DNA of 64,000 bases from Diplolepis rosae (taxonomy: Eukaryota > Arthropoda > Insecta > Hymenoptera > Diplolepididae). The notes under the pieces were generated by a model. The model was not told the origin of the DNA, searched no databases, and saw only the letters and a program-made list of their open reading frames with translations. Shown here piece after piece: positions 11,654-22,490 of the stretch. The position numbers and the translations under genes are program-made. The stretch is taken from NCBI GenBank assembly GCA_030998225.1, contig JAPYXD010000680.1, forward strand, positions 17,868,501 through 17,932,500. Direction: 5' to 3'. Position 1 is the first letter of the stretch. Every line of letters begins with the position of its first letter.

Positions 11654-11690
11654 CAAACGTTTCGGCCACAAATGGGGGCCCTCTTCAGTG
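11654..11690 (-). ncRNA. Hammerhead-ribozyme-like motif
   Basis: On the minus strand: CACTGAAGAG, then GGCC, a nine-base loop, GGCC, then GAAACGTTTG. This is the CUGANGA ... stem II ... GAAA arrangement of a hammerhead core, with position 5 of CUGAUGA changed from U to A. The plus-strand motif at 61948-61983 has the same frame with a different but still paired stem. By established knowledge such minimal hammerheads sit at the ends of Penelope-like retroelements. Stems I and III and the cleavage site were not resolved. Confidence 0.5.
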
Positions 11691-12854
11691 CCAGCTAATT
11701 TCATGAACTTAATGGCTAGGCTGTAAGCATGCAAAATGAATTACTAATGGTAATGCTAGATTTTTTTGTTTGTTTTTGGGTTTTTTGTTTTCTTAATTAT
11801 AATATTTTATGAAAAAGCGTGCAAGAAATTTATGTGTTGGGGGAAGTTCGAAGGCGTTCAGGAACAAGACGGCTTCAAAACACAGTCCTCAAAAAGAGAA
11901 AGAACTCCTGTTTGACCGATCCGCGAAACCGTGACCGTAGATTTACTCCTCCTCAAAGGCACACACAAGAACCACTCAAACGCAATGATATTTTTATCTA
12001 AAAATTTTTCTAAACACTAATTTTGTAGAGAAAAACACCACTATCCTTAAAGGAGGCCCACAACACCTTTAAGAAGTATGCAACTCACAGGACACAAACA
12101 CACGGACGCGGAAAGATGAAGTTTTTTTTTTTTTTAAGAGTAAACCTTGAAATTTTACTATATATTTATTTTTAATTTTCAATTTGTTTGATTCCTTTCT
12201 TAAGACACAGGGGCAGTAGATAGAGTTAGCCGCACACTCTGTTCGGTCTCAAAAAGGAAACTGCTTGAAGGAAACTGCTTTGGAAAGGGAGTAGTATAGT
12301 TGAAAAAAACTAGCTTAAAGAATTAATATATACTGTGACCATTTGTTGTGAAGGGTCAAGTTCCAAACGCATAAACATACCCCATACATAGTCTATGTCT
12401 TGGAAACTCGGGACCCAAGTACGCTTAAGTGTTCGAAGAAAGAAGGAGAAAAGAAGTTTAGGACCACATGTTCAGAGAGTCTTCCATAGAAAGCACCTTT
12501 TTAATTCAATGGAAATGTAATATTAATTTCAAACTCAACTAATTAATTTGAAGTCATTAAAAAATACTATTCTTAGAAAGAGATGCAATACAATGAAGAA
12601 GGCTATGTCTTATTCCGTTCGTGTGTATAAAAAGGCATTATTTTATGTGTATAAAAGTTATGTGGAGTTAAATACATATAAAATGTGTTCAACATTTGAT
12701 GAAATGGCAGCCGCGAAATCTAGATATATCTGTGATTATGTTATGGGAAAGGTATACACGTATGTTTTGAACGCTTTGAGGCTTGTTTATGTTATATATT
12801 ACCAGTTTGTATATAATATTCATTTCGGATTAATTCGGAAATATTTATGATAGC

Positions 12855-13398
12855 GGGATTCTTATAAAATTTTCGTATGTATATAAAAAAAATTTTTTTA
12901 TATTTTATTTTAGCCCGCTTTAAAAAGGGGCGGGGGAGGGGGGGGGGCGACGCGAAATTGAAATATCTGTGTTTATTACATGCTGATGGTACGCGTATGT
13001 GTGCTAAACACTTAATATAGTATACATATATTATAACATATTGTAGCAAATTAACATGTTATTATAACATATATACATATATAATATATTGCACATATAT
13101 TATACATATATGGCAATATAATGAACATAAAAGTACGAGCTTCTTATAAAATTTTGTATGTATATAAAAATCTTTATATTTTAGCCCGCGTTGAAAAGAG
13201 GGAGGGGTGGGGGGTGGCGCCGACGCGAAATTGTAATATTTCTGTGGTTATTACATGCTGATGGTACGCGTATGGGTGCTAAACACTGAATATAGTATAC
13301 ATATATCATAACATATTGTAGCAAATTAACATATTATTGTAACATATATACATGTATTATATATTGCACATATATTATACATATATGGCAATATAATT
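12855..13398 (+). repeat. 282-bp tandem duplication with (G)n-rich and ATAT-rich parts
   Basis: CTTATAAAATTT occurs at 12861 and 13143, and the following text is near-identical for about 260 bp. It includes TACATGCTGATGGTACGCGT and long TATACATATAT tracts. Each unit has a guanine-rich run (around 12926-12948 and 13199-13219) that stands out in this AT-rich setting. Two units only. Confidence 0.75.
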
Positions 13399-13465
13399 TA
13401 TCATTAATCATTAATTTTTTATGAAAACTAAGTGACCCAATGCCAATATAAAGACACTATATTGA

Positions 13466-14020
13466 GTACACACTAATGTTTTGTAACGCGCACAGGACTC
13501 AGCGCTGTTTAGACAGTAGTCAGTCATGTCCAGCACCGGAACGACACGCGCTCAACATTAATGTATATTGTGTCAGTTCTTAAATGTGGAAAGTTTCGTC
13601 GATTATGTCCATTGATGATTGGCAGCAAGCATTTTCAAATATAAAGTGGAAAAGTACACTAAATTTAGTGCCAAGTATTTTTCATGATTATTGAGTTTCG
13701 AGAGCACAATTCCAATCATGGAAACGAGAGATAAGTTCGAAATTCCTCCCATAACCTCACTTTTTTGACGTATGCCAATTCTCAATAATCATGAAAAATA
13801 CGTGTCACTAAATTTAGTGTACTTTTTCAATTTATATTTGAAAATTTTTGCTGCTAACCATCAATAGACACAATCGACGAAACTTTCCACATTCAAGCAC
13901 TGACACAAGATACAGTAATGTTTAGCGCGTTGTCGTTCCGGTGCAGGACATGACTGACTACTGTCTAAACAGCGCTGAGTCCTGTGCGCGTTATTAATGT
14001 CTAAGACATTAGTGTGTACG
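13466..14020. repeat. Long palindrome with arms of about 230 bp
   Basis: Arms 13466-13696 and 13782-14020 are near-complementary: they share GTCAGTCATGTCC / GGACATGACTGAC, CAGCGCTGTTTAGACAGTAG / its complement, and CGTCGATTATGTCC / its degenerate complement. The loop is about 85 bp. It sits at the right end of the 11340-14145 element, just inside its terminal repeat. It is most likely a foldback transposon nested in or forming part of it. Confidence 0.75.
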
Positions 14021-14145
14021 CTCTGGAACTGGACATGAGTGGTTCATGTCTAGCGAGGACACAGTGATGTCTGATTTCAATTTTCGTCTTCGGACATGAA
14101 CCACTCCTTTCCGGACGCTACTGAGTCATGTTTTTTTTCTCAGTG

Positions 14146-15048
14146 TACTACTTAAGAATAGATTTGAAAAAAAATCGTCATTTGTTCTTGAGACAATGGA
14201 TCGCTCAAGGATTCCTATTTTAACGGTATTTCGGTTCATCAATTCCATTTCCATACAAAATGAGATACCGATTAGAAAATTTGTAAGAATAAATAAAATG
14301 CACTAAAATAGGTCTGTCTGGTTATAAATGTTTATAAGTGTAATAAATGATTTTTTAAGAAACAACTTCTTCTTATAACTGTAAACAGGTGCAGAAAAAT
14401 TTGCATGTAAATGGAGTTACAGGAACTGAAATACCAGCAAGATAAGAATCTTTGATTAAAGTATTTCTAATTATGGAGAATCGTATAAAATGTTCTCCTC
14501 ATCTTTTCTCTGCGTTGATTATTGAATTTCGTACGGTGCTATTCTCAGAAATATTAGGTTCTGCATAAATCACTGTTGCTAAAAACCCTGTGTTTTATCA
14601 CTTGAAAAATTTCTGAATCCTCAAAGTGCATTCTTCATGAAATTAAAAAAATAATAAAATACACTACAGATTTGAATTTAATAACAATACATTAATGAAA
14701 ATATACACACAAACTAAGGAAAGTATAGATAATAAAAAAATAGCATTTTTAGAAAATGTCAAAAAAATCAAAAATATAACAATTAAAAGTGGCGGATTCC
14801 GTTTAGAAATAATAACCGAAAGATTTTATAATCAAATGATCTTTATGTGAATTATTTGTATTGAGATATTTAGTCTAAAAATTATGATTAGAAATCAATA
14901 TTCTAGATTCAGAGATATTTTAAAGTACTTGAAAATGTTTTCTCTGAAGTTTCATGTCCACTCAGTAACTTTTATATTTTAGGTTAAAACTCTAAGAAAG
15001 TATGTTTATACCTAATATAATACCTATATGTAATATTTGTGATTTCAG
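14146..15048. other. No gene seen; flank of an exon
   Basis: AT-rich, low-complexity DNA. If the exon at 15049 is real, this is intron sequence, with the last 20 bases forming its acceptor. Confidence 0.4.
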
Positions 15049-15187
15049 AAACAATGCTAACGTCGTGGTGCCGCCCACTGTGTCGATGCACAAAAAGGAA
15101 CATCAAGAAAACGTTGCGAGAATCACAAAACGATATCTTGATGATAACATGCAGCAGGCGTGGATCAATCCCCGTTTGATATCAATG
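15049..15187 (+). CDS. Isolated candidate internal exon, product not recognised
   Basis: The segment is preceded by TTTGTGATTTCAG and followed by GTAAGT, good acceptor and donor sites. Only one frame is open throughout (codons from 15050, last codon ATG 15185-15187). It reads NANVVVPPTVSMHKKEHQEN then VARITKRYLDDNMQQAWINP, a charged, probably helical segment. Its base composition (about 45% GC by eye) is far above the flanking DNA, which suggests selection. I do not recognise the protein. No partner exon was found in the window, so the introns would exceed many kilobases on each side. A processed fragment or chance open frame is possible but less likely given both splice sites. Confidence 0.55.
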
Positions 15188-15498
15188 GTAAGTCAGTGTG
15201 AATGCTAAAATATTACCATTTATATTTGTAATATATGTAGTCGAAAACCGATCAACTGGAAAGGACAAAATATGGACGCCTATTGAGTCCATTTGGAATG
15301 ACAAATCAAATTAGAAAAAATGTATGATTAGTACAATTAGTTGCATATACACGGTATTTTGATTTTTTCTTAAGGTCCTTCTAGGTCGGCTGATTTTATG
15401 ATCGAAAAATATGTATGTTTTACCAAAAATAATACTGGAGACTTTTTCTGACAAAAGTTGCTGGATTTTTAAAAGAATAATTGAGTCAAAGGATAAGA

Positions 15499-15713
15499 TT
15501 TTCGGCGTCATTCCGGGAGTGTTTGGTAACATTAGGAAATCGAGGAATATTTGGGGTGGAGATCTTAACCGTACTTGGACGGTAAACCTTATGAACTGCG
15601 CATGCGCAAGCGCTGGTAGAGTCAGTTTTACCGTCCAAGTACGGTATTAATCCCCACCCCAAATATTCCCCGATTTCCTAATGTTACCAAACACTCCCAG
15701 AATGACGCCAAAA
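15499..15713. mobile_element. Foldback MITE, arms of about 88 bp
   Basis: Arms 15499-15586 and 15627-15713 pair almost perfectly, for example TTTGGTAACATTAGGAAATC with GATTTCCTAATGTTACCAAA and ACCGTACTTGGACGGTAAA with its complement. The 40-base loop contains GCGCATGCGC. The arms remain similar enough to suggest a fairly recent copy. No gene inside. Confidence 0.7.
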
Positions 15714-16376
15714 ACGTCCTACCCTTGCATAACATTTTTTATAAATCTGCTGATATTACAAAAACGTTTCGTCGTATCAGTTTATGGTTAGTAGTACAAA
15801 TTATTACGTGTTTCAGGCTACTTAGCACAATTTTTTCTAATACAAAAAAACAAAATGGCGGTGCTGGCTGAGAAATTGGTTTTTTTTTTAAATTACTGGT
15901 ACAATTTTCATTTTTCCAAAGAATATTTTACAGTACAAAAGAGCAGAAATCTAGCATAATTCAGCATAACTTTTGTTTTTTTGAAATACTAAAGATGGTG
16001 GTGCTAACTTCCTAGACCTCTCTATCGAGGTGATACAAAGACCCTCTAATCTTTTTTCTCTAAAATTTTGGCATTTGGGTTTATAGAAGTCTCTATATTA
16101 TTATACCAACTTGTGTGAAAAGCCTGATAATATAACAAATGCACAATAAAAATCAATTATTTCACATCTCTGTTCTCAGCAATGAAAAGATTTTCTAGAA
16201 TTATAGAAATTTGTTTAAATGGCGAATGTCTAGGATTTTTTTACTTCTGTACAGATCTTCAAGGGGAATAAATTATCGTTGGATCACAATCGCATTTTTT
16301 CGCATTGTCAGCGGAGCCAAAAGCAGGTTTGGTATTGCAAATGGGTAGATCGATATGTATGAAATTAGTGAATATT
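15714..16376. other. No gene seen
   Basis: AT-rich DNA without recognised repeats or exon-like frames. Confidence 0.4.
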
Positions 16377-16560
16377 CGATTTGTTTATGGTATCAAACAA
16401 ACCGACTTTTATCAAACATTTTTTTGATTGAACCAAAATTAGAAAAATTGCAGTATATTTAAACTTGAAAAAATCAATATCAAAATTCCATTTTCTAGTT
16501 CAACTATACGAGATAAAAATCTAAGATTTTTCACTGTTTCAATGTTATTACAAGAGTGAG
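16377..16560 (+). repeat. Dispersed 152-bp-period repeat, partial copy
   Basis: It contains GATTGAACCAAAATTAGAAA and AACTATACGAGATAAAAATC, matching 7185-7275 and 60715-60790. A single unit only. Confidence 0.5.
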
Positions 16561-16586
16561 TTTAGGTATTAAATTTATTCAAGGGC

Positions 16587-16648
16587 GGGGGTAAAGTGGC
16601 TTCCGTGATCAATAAAAAAACTTTATTCTTTAACAGATCACGTGACCC
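16587..16648. repeat. Short hairpin
   Basis: The arms GGGGTAAAGTGGCTTCCGTG ATC and GATCACGTGACCCACTTACT CC face each other across about 20 AT-rich bases. It could be a small structured element. No terminator role is implied. Confidence 0.35.
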
Positions 16649-16852
16649 ACTTACTCCACGTCCTTCATTCCAGCTTCGACTTTATTGCCACGATGATAAA
16701 TGGTATAGACAATATTTTTACGGAAATATCGTTAATAAGATGCAAACATCAAATAAGCACATATTATTTTTTCACAAATACTTCTTCATTGAAACATGCC
16801 TAAGCAGATATTAACTTTTCTCCTTATATGTACACCATATTAAGGCCATGGC

Positions 16853-17420
16853 TCAACCAGTACAGCTAACTAAATTAATAAAATCAGTTTCTCCCAAGAT
16901 TTTTTCATAATAATGAATTTTTTTATTGGATTTAAATTTGGTACATCTTTTGAGAGCCCGAAAACAAAAGACGAGTTTCTTAACCAGCCATTTTTTACTA
17001 ATGTTCCTGGTTTTATCCATAATGAACGTTTTTGTACAAATCAAAAGATCCATTTTCCCGCCAAAATATATGATATACGACATTAATTTCAAAAATCAAT
17101 ATTCTTTATTTCAAAGAGATTTACAACTTTCCTGGTGACCGTTTTTTCATAGGAGTTATATTTTTTGTTTATCAATGAAAAATGTCATCAAAAATAAAAA
17201 CCTTTGGTTTCCAAAAAGACTATTCGAGATACGAAAAAAATTGTTCATCTTAAGAAGATATACAAATTTACTTCATCTCACTTTTCGATCGGATACGTAG
17301 TTTTCGTTTTAATTATGAAAAACGTTATAATAAATAAAAAATTCCATTTTGCACTCCCTGCTAACATTTGTTCATTGACAAATTCAAAAAAGAAGTCTCT
17401 TTCTGGCTTTTAGAAATAAT
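16853..17420 (+). repeat. Dispersed 152-bp-period repeat, long copy
   Basis: Contains AAATTTGGTACATCTTTTGA and TTAACCAGCCATTTTT, as in the head of the copy at 45296. Two decayed units follow, with ATATGATATACGA near 17067 and TATTCGAGATACGAAAAAAA near 17220, about 153 bp apart. Open frames on both strands here are products of the repeat. Confidence 0.6.
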
Positions 17421-18049
17421 CATTCTATGGAATTTTAGAATATTAAAAAAAAATTTAATACTTATTTTGTATATTATGTTTGAAAAAAAACTCCAGACTA
17501 ATGTTGTAACCAGAAAGTTACAAGAAGTGCATGGATTTTCTTTATGTTGAAATATTCGAATTTTAGGTAAAAATGGCCCATGCTTTTGCTCATCACAGAA
17601 AATACATAAATCTCTAAGTGTCTCATTAGTAACAAGTGGTCGATTTTGCATAATTTAAAACCTGCTTCGTACTCCCTAGCAATAGCATTTTAAGAAATCT
17701 TCAATAGTTAAGACCATGAAACAACCAGACCATATGATTGATATGGTGATTATTTTGTCTGTAAACTCTTGTCCATGCAAAAGAAAATATCAAGTCAAAA
17801 ATTTATGAGATAAAAGAAAGGGCACTAAGTAAGATCTGTCACCTCTAAGATGTTTAAAATTAAAAAAAAAATTTTTTTGGAATATATTTTTTTATAATAA
17901 TAGAAATATAAGAGTTGACAGACCTTCCTTAGTGGCTTTTCCATGATCTTACAATTTTTTGACATGATATCTTATTTTGCAAGTACAAAACTTTACAAAC
18001 TAATAAGTTACCATATCTATCATATGGTCTCGTTGATCCATGGCCTTAA
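17421..18049. other. No gene seen
   Basis: AT-rich DNA with poly(A)/poly(T) runs between two repeats. The last four bases, 18046-18049, are the TTAA target of the next element. Confidence 0.4.
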
Positions 18050-18743
18050 AGGGGCAGCCCACCTTTGAGGCCTCTTTTTTCACCATATTTTTTCTTTCAG
18101 AAATTTTCATTTTACCATTTCAAGTTTTTAACATCATGTTGTATGGTTATTCAAATATAAGAGAAAATTTTTTTGGAAAATTTTGGTGACACCCCGCTGA
18201 GTTATGGCCGGCCGAATGGTCAACAATTTTTTCCTTGTCGGCACGATTTCTCATGTTTGGATGATCTGAAACAGTAAATCCATATTTATTCTTAAAGAGG
18301 GCATGAATGGTTATCGTCCCTAGCAAAATTGTGAAAATTCGTTTATAAATAAACAAATAGTGAATTTGTTATATTTTTTTCATTTTTCACCCTATTTTTC
18401 AACATAAATGTTGCTACAATATTGTTAATAAACAATTGGCATGCATGTCCGTACTAGGGTCAATAGCGAGGTGTTTTATAAACATTTTTAAAAAAAGATT
18501 AAGCAAATCCGTCCAGTAGTTTTGCCGGAATCATGCCGACAACTTGAAAAAATAGTGTTTCGAGAAAAACGCGTTTAAAGTTTGAGATGCTGAAAAAACA
18601 CATAAGTATCGAAATGAATGTGGTACATTCGACCATCTTTTGATGGAAAAGAAGGTTTCTACATTAATTCCAAGGCTTTAAACTATGTAAAAATGAAAAA
18701 GAAAGAAATTGAATTTTTGAAAATTGAAAGGTGGGCTGCCCCC
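18050..18743. mobile_element. MITE with TTAA target site (piggyBac-type)
   Basis: The left end reads AGGGGCAGCCCACCTTT after TTAA 18046-18049. The right end reads AAAGGTGGGCTGCCCCC before TTAA 18744-18747. Terminal repeats of about 17 bp and an exact TTAA duplication are the piggyBac signature. At 694 bp without a transposase it is non-autonomous. Confidence 0.75.
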
Positions 18744-20361
18744 TTAAACTATGTTTTTATAAAATACGTTGTTTTCACCTCTATGAGAATTTTGTAATCT
18801 ATAAATCTGAATTAGTCAACTTTTACTCTAAATTAATTGAATTCACTTTTTAATTGGTGGAATGTCACAAGAAAATAATCAATTGTTTCACTAATCAGGG
18901 GGTGAAGAAACCTTAATACAAAATTTAGAGAGGAAACCGAATTATACATAAAGTATGTATGAAAATGCAGGTCACATAGTTTGGAACGTAAAAAGTATAG
19001 TTATAGCAAAGAAAAAGATTGAGGAAGAATAATAAATTACATATATTTATGTAGAATAGAGAACATTGATCTTGTAATGTTGTATTGCAACTTTTGTACA
19101 TGAGCCGCGTACATCATTATCTCAAACGCATAGCAATTACTGTCAGTAGAGCAGATTTCTACCCCGTCTCGTAATTGAGAAAGACTGGCCCGAGCTTCGC
19201 GTGAACTCATTATTTTACTTTTTCACTCATTTATTTATTTTTTTTTTTTTTACTTAACATGTTTCTTTTTCCTCTTTCCCCTGTAATTTCTATCCGGTTC
19301 TCGCCTCCCTTAATTCTGGAACGCGTTACATCGATCTTACGTAATAACTTAGTTACGTATGCTGCGTATGCTGCGTCTGAATTCCTTCAAACCGATAATC
19401 CTGCATTGCGAAGTACTCGATTTACGATCTTATATGTGACAGTCCATGAAAAAATTCTACTTTTTTAGAGTAAGGTAACCAATTTAATCACAAATTGGTA
19501 AATTCTACGGGCATATGGAAACTATTATATTTACCAAGATTGAGGTAAATTAGTTAAACAATTACTCCATTTTTTATTCAATAATTTATGAGTGTTTTGA
19601 TGTATTTTTTAAATTATACAATTTAAACAATTCTATATATCTGTTGTGCGGTCAATCGAAATTAATTGGTAAGAAGACCAAAGTATTCCTTATTTCATCC
19701 TTTTTAAAATAAAAGACAATGTTTGGGTGTACTTAATAAACTTGATTAAAATTTAGAAAATTGCTAAGCGGGCCAATTATCCATGGCACGCAGTTATGGC
19801 CTTTATTATCGCGTAAACTTAACGCTCATCTCTCGCTAGTTTGAGCGTGCCTACACGGATAGAAATTTGATGGTTGAAAATACCAAGGCCTGTGAAGCTG
19901 TACCCGCACTATTGGAAAAACACATTTTTTTAAAGAGTTCTGAGTTCCTTATGAATAGTTCCAGAGTTCCTGATAGTTTTTAAAAATAGTTCCGGGGTTT
20001 AAATGCCTCAAAAATCAGTTTTTCAAAGTGGAGGGCTAAGTTCACGCCTCCCCCACACTTTCGGAAAAATTTTGAAAAGTTCCAACAGTTCTGATCAGAG
20101 TTTTGTTCCTCCTGGAATAGTTCTGCAAAAAAGCATGATAACGTTTTGATAGCAGGCTAAGTATAAAATAAATCGCTTTGAAAAAGTATGAAATTCCGCC
20201 TAGCTTTTATGTGCGAAATTGTACATCGAAATTCCTTTCTTATATAGAAGAATTTGAAAATAAATTAACATTTTTTGATATACATTTTTGTTTCGAAAAA
20301 AATCGATTGCCCGAATTTCACAAAATTTTAGCAACGACTTATAACAAGATTGCAGCTTTTC
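18744..20361. other. No gene seen
   Basis: There is a weakly GC-richer patch at 19130-19210 and 19290-19400, but no open frame with splice borders. Text near 19920-20110 repeats GTTCCNGAGTTCC-like motifs. Nothing was assigned. Confidence 0.4.
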
Positions 20362-21105
20362 ATTTTTTACAAGTTTCAAAATGTTCAAATTATTTGTTAT
20401 TCTAGCATTTTTAAAATCATCCATCTCGTCATTGAGAGGTTTTTTGAATCATTAAGTATTCTAATTTCCAGCATTTTCTCATTTTTAAATCCTCAAGCTT
20501 GCTAATTTCCTTCCGAAAGTTTTCAATAAAAAAATATGAATAAGAAACTTTAAAAACTGTATAAATAAAGAATTGTAGAATTTAAGCTGGATAAGTTTGT
20601 GTAGAAAAAGCTTTAAATAGTGTGCAAAATTTTTAGGTCGGTGTTTCAAGTGGATTTTAAACTTTTCTAGAGGGACTCTATATGTAAATCTGGAGGCAAA
20701 GTCAAATCGGATTTCTAAACTTGCGATTATAGAATGTTAAACTGGAAGCAACTGAAAGCTTGGACCAAGAAAATTTCCAATACTTTATACGAGTAAACCC
20801 AGACCTTTTGACTCGAAACTACTCAACCCAACAATCTAAGCCAACTTTTCACTAAATGAGGTCACGAGTTAGCTTTATTTTCCACTCTATAAAATATGCA
20901 TGCCATACCTCATCAATTTTATTAAATACATTTCCTTGGGATCCTTGTATTCTTCAGCGTTAAAACTAATTAATGTTCTCTTAGAAAGAAAATGAGCCTG
21001 CTTTGCGGGCAAATTCTTATCGCGCGGAGCTTGCTTCGCTCGTAAGTTTGAGCGCGCGATTTGATCGTGGCGCTTCGCGCTCGGTTTTATATTCTTCGCA
21101 TATAC
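20362..21105 (+). repeat. Dispersed repeat of about 0.7 kb, copy 2
   Basis: Direct copy of 4522-5215, about 16 kb away. This copy has extra sequence around 20690-20740 that the first has lost. The tail (GCTTTGCGGGCAAATTCTTA through GGCGCTTCGCGCTC) is conserved. Here no mariner end is attached, so the mariner scrap at 4471 is not part of the repeat. Confidence 0.7.
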
Positions 21106-21311
21106 ATAAGTTTATTTGTTGTGATTTAATATTAAAGCTCAAGTCAATTTTATATAATATTGTAGATGTGCATTACATTTTCTTAAAGTTACTATATTTA
21201 TAATAAACTGGACTTATATCGACCCTTAGTATAAAAATTTATTAAAATTACTAAATTTATTTTTGATTTTAAATAAAAAGGAAAATTCAATTTACTTAAG
21301 GGCATGTGGTG

Positions 21312-21652
21312 CTTGAGAAAAGTAGCAAAAGTTCACGTGAATAATTTAGTCCAGTTTCTATGTTTACGTCCAAAATACATAAAATTTCGTTTTCACAATT
21401 TGGCAAAAAGTAAAAAAGATAACAACAGGCGTATGTAGAATACTTTGGATTTTTAAATAAAAAAAAAATTTGTTATATATTTTGATTAAATAGAACTTTC
21501 TTTACATTTTCGAGACCGGAAGTAGTCCATCCACGTCCGTTCTCATCTTCTCTAGCATTTTTCAAATTCTGAAAACAAAATTTTATGTATTTTGGACACA
21601 AACTTGTAGAAACTGGGCCAAATTGTTCACATGAACTTGCTACTTTTTAAGC
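21312..21652. mobile_element. Foldback element, arms of about 100 bp (intact copy)
   Basis: Arms 21312-21415 and 21555-21652 pair, for example CCAAAATACATAAAATTTCG with its near-complement and AGTAGCAAAAGTTCACGTGA with TCACATGAACTTGCTACT. The middle includes GTAGTCCATCCACGTCCGTT. A second copy at 30290-31760 is split by a mariner. Confidence 0.65.
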
Positions 21653-21654
21653 AA

Positions 21655-21880
21655 ATGATTTTTATTTCTAATTCTTAATTTTTATCTCACATATTTAGGT
21701 TGAAAAATGAAATTTTCGATTTTCAATATTTAAAATGGGAACATAAGGTATAGATCTTGTCGGAAAATGTCCCACTGAGAATTTGTAGACCTCATTTAGA
21801 CAAATATATTTCCATCTCAGCGTTTTTTTTTTCGTATGTCACATATTTTGTTTAAGGATAAAAATTTAAATTTCCAACAA
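21655..21880 (-). repeat. Dispersed 152-bp-period repeat, reverse partial copy
   Basis: Read on the minus strand it shows TACGAAAAAAAAAACGCTGA and TGAGGTCTACAAATTCTCA, as in the 7569 unit of the long copy. Confidence 0.5.
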
Positions 21881-21978
21881 AATGACGGATTTTTGAAAAA
21901 AAAAAAATTCGATAAAAAAATGACTCATTTTTCAATTAAAAAAAAAGAAAAATAATGTACTAAAAAAATGAACTAAAA

Positions 21979-22409
21979 TTCCAAGGAAAATTTGAGGTTA
22001 TAAAAAGCAAACGACTAAAGTTGCGTGATTCAAAACTTAAAATCTCGGATTCTATTTCCTAACAGGTATTTATTAGACAAACTGTTAAAATTAAAGAAAT
22101 TATATTTATATATGTATATAGATAAAATATATATGTTTATTTTATACTTTTACTGGTGAAAAGCTGCTAAAAATTAAAGAAAAAAACATTTCAATAAAAT
22201 TTTATAAAATATTCAAATATTTAAATTACATATTTTATAAAATTGTATTGAAATGTTTTTTTCCTTAATTTTTAGCAGCTTTTCGCCAGTAAAAGTATAA
22301 AATAAACATATATATTTTATCTATATACATATATAAATTTAATTTCTTTAATTTTAACAGTTTGTCTAATAAATACCTGTTTTTATAACCTCAAATTTTC
22401 CTTGGAATT
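21979..22409. repeat. Near-perfect long palindrome
   Basis: Inner arms 22062-22222 and 22223-22380 are almost exactly complementary (ACAGGTATTTATTAGACAAA against its complement; AAAGCTGCTAAAAATTAA against TTAATTTTTAGCAGCTTTT). There is practically no loop. Outer arms 21979-22006 and 22379-22409 also pair (CCAAGGAAAATTTGAGGTTA). About 55 bp is present only on the left side. Such a structure is prone to deletion and to assembly error. Confidence 0.75.
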
Positions 22410-22490
22410 TAAAAAATATTGATCTATTTATTTAAATTTTTTCATCAACTGTGAAACATAATCTTACGTTTAATAATAGTTATACTAATA

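Larger units (their letters stand above)
11340..14145. mobile_element. Composite element with long CACTGAGAAAAAAA terminal inverted repeats
   Basis: TA at 11338-11339 is followed by CACTGAGAAAAAAAAACATA. The right end TTTTTTTTCTCAGTG is followed by TA at 14146-14147. The termini stay complementary for about 135 bp (11340-11475 against 14015-14145). A second complementary pair, 11515-11595 against 13395-13467, contains CACTTAGTTTTCAT and its complement. Between them lie a hammerhead-like motif, a 282-bp duplication and a separate long palindrome (13466-14020). No transposase was recognised. A non-autonomous foldback, later enlarged by insertions, fits best. Confidence 0.65.

Noticed and set aside
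12548..12850. 100-codon open frame inside the composite element
   Set aside because: Tyr/Lys/Val-rich translation of AT-rich repeat DNA. No recognisable domain, and it is not matched in related elements here.
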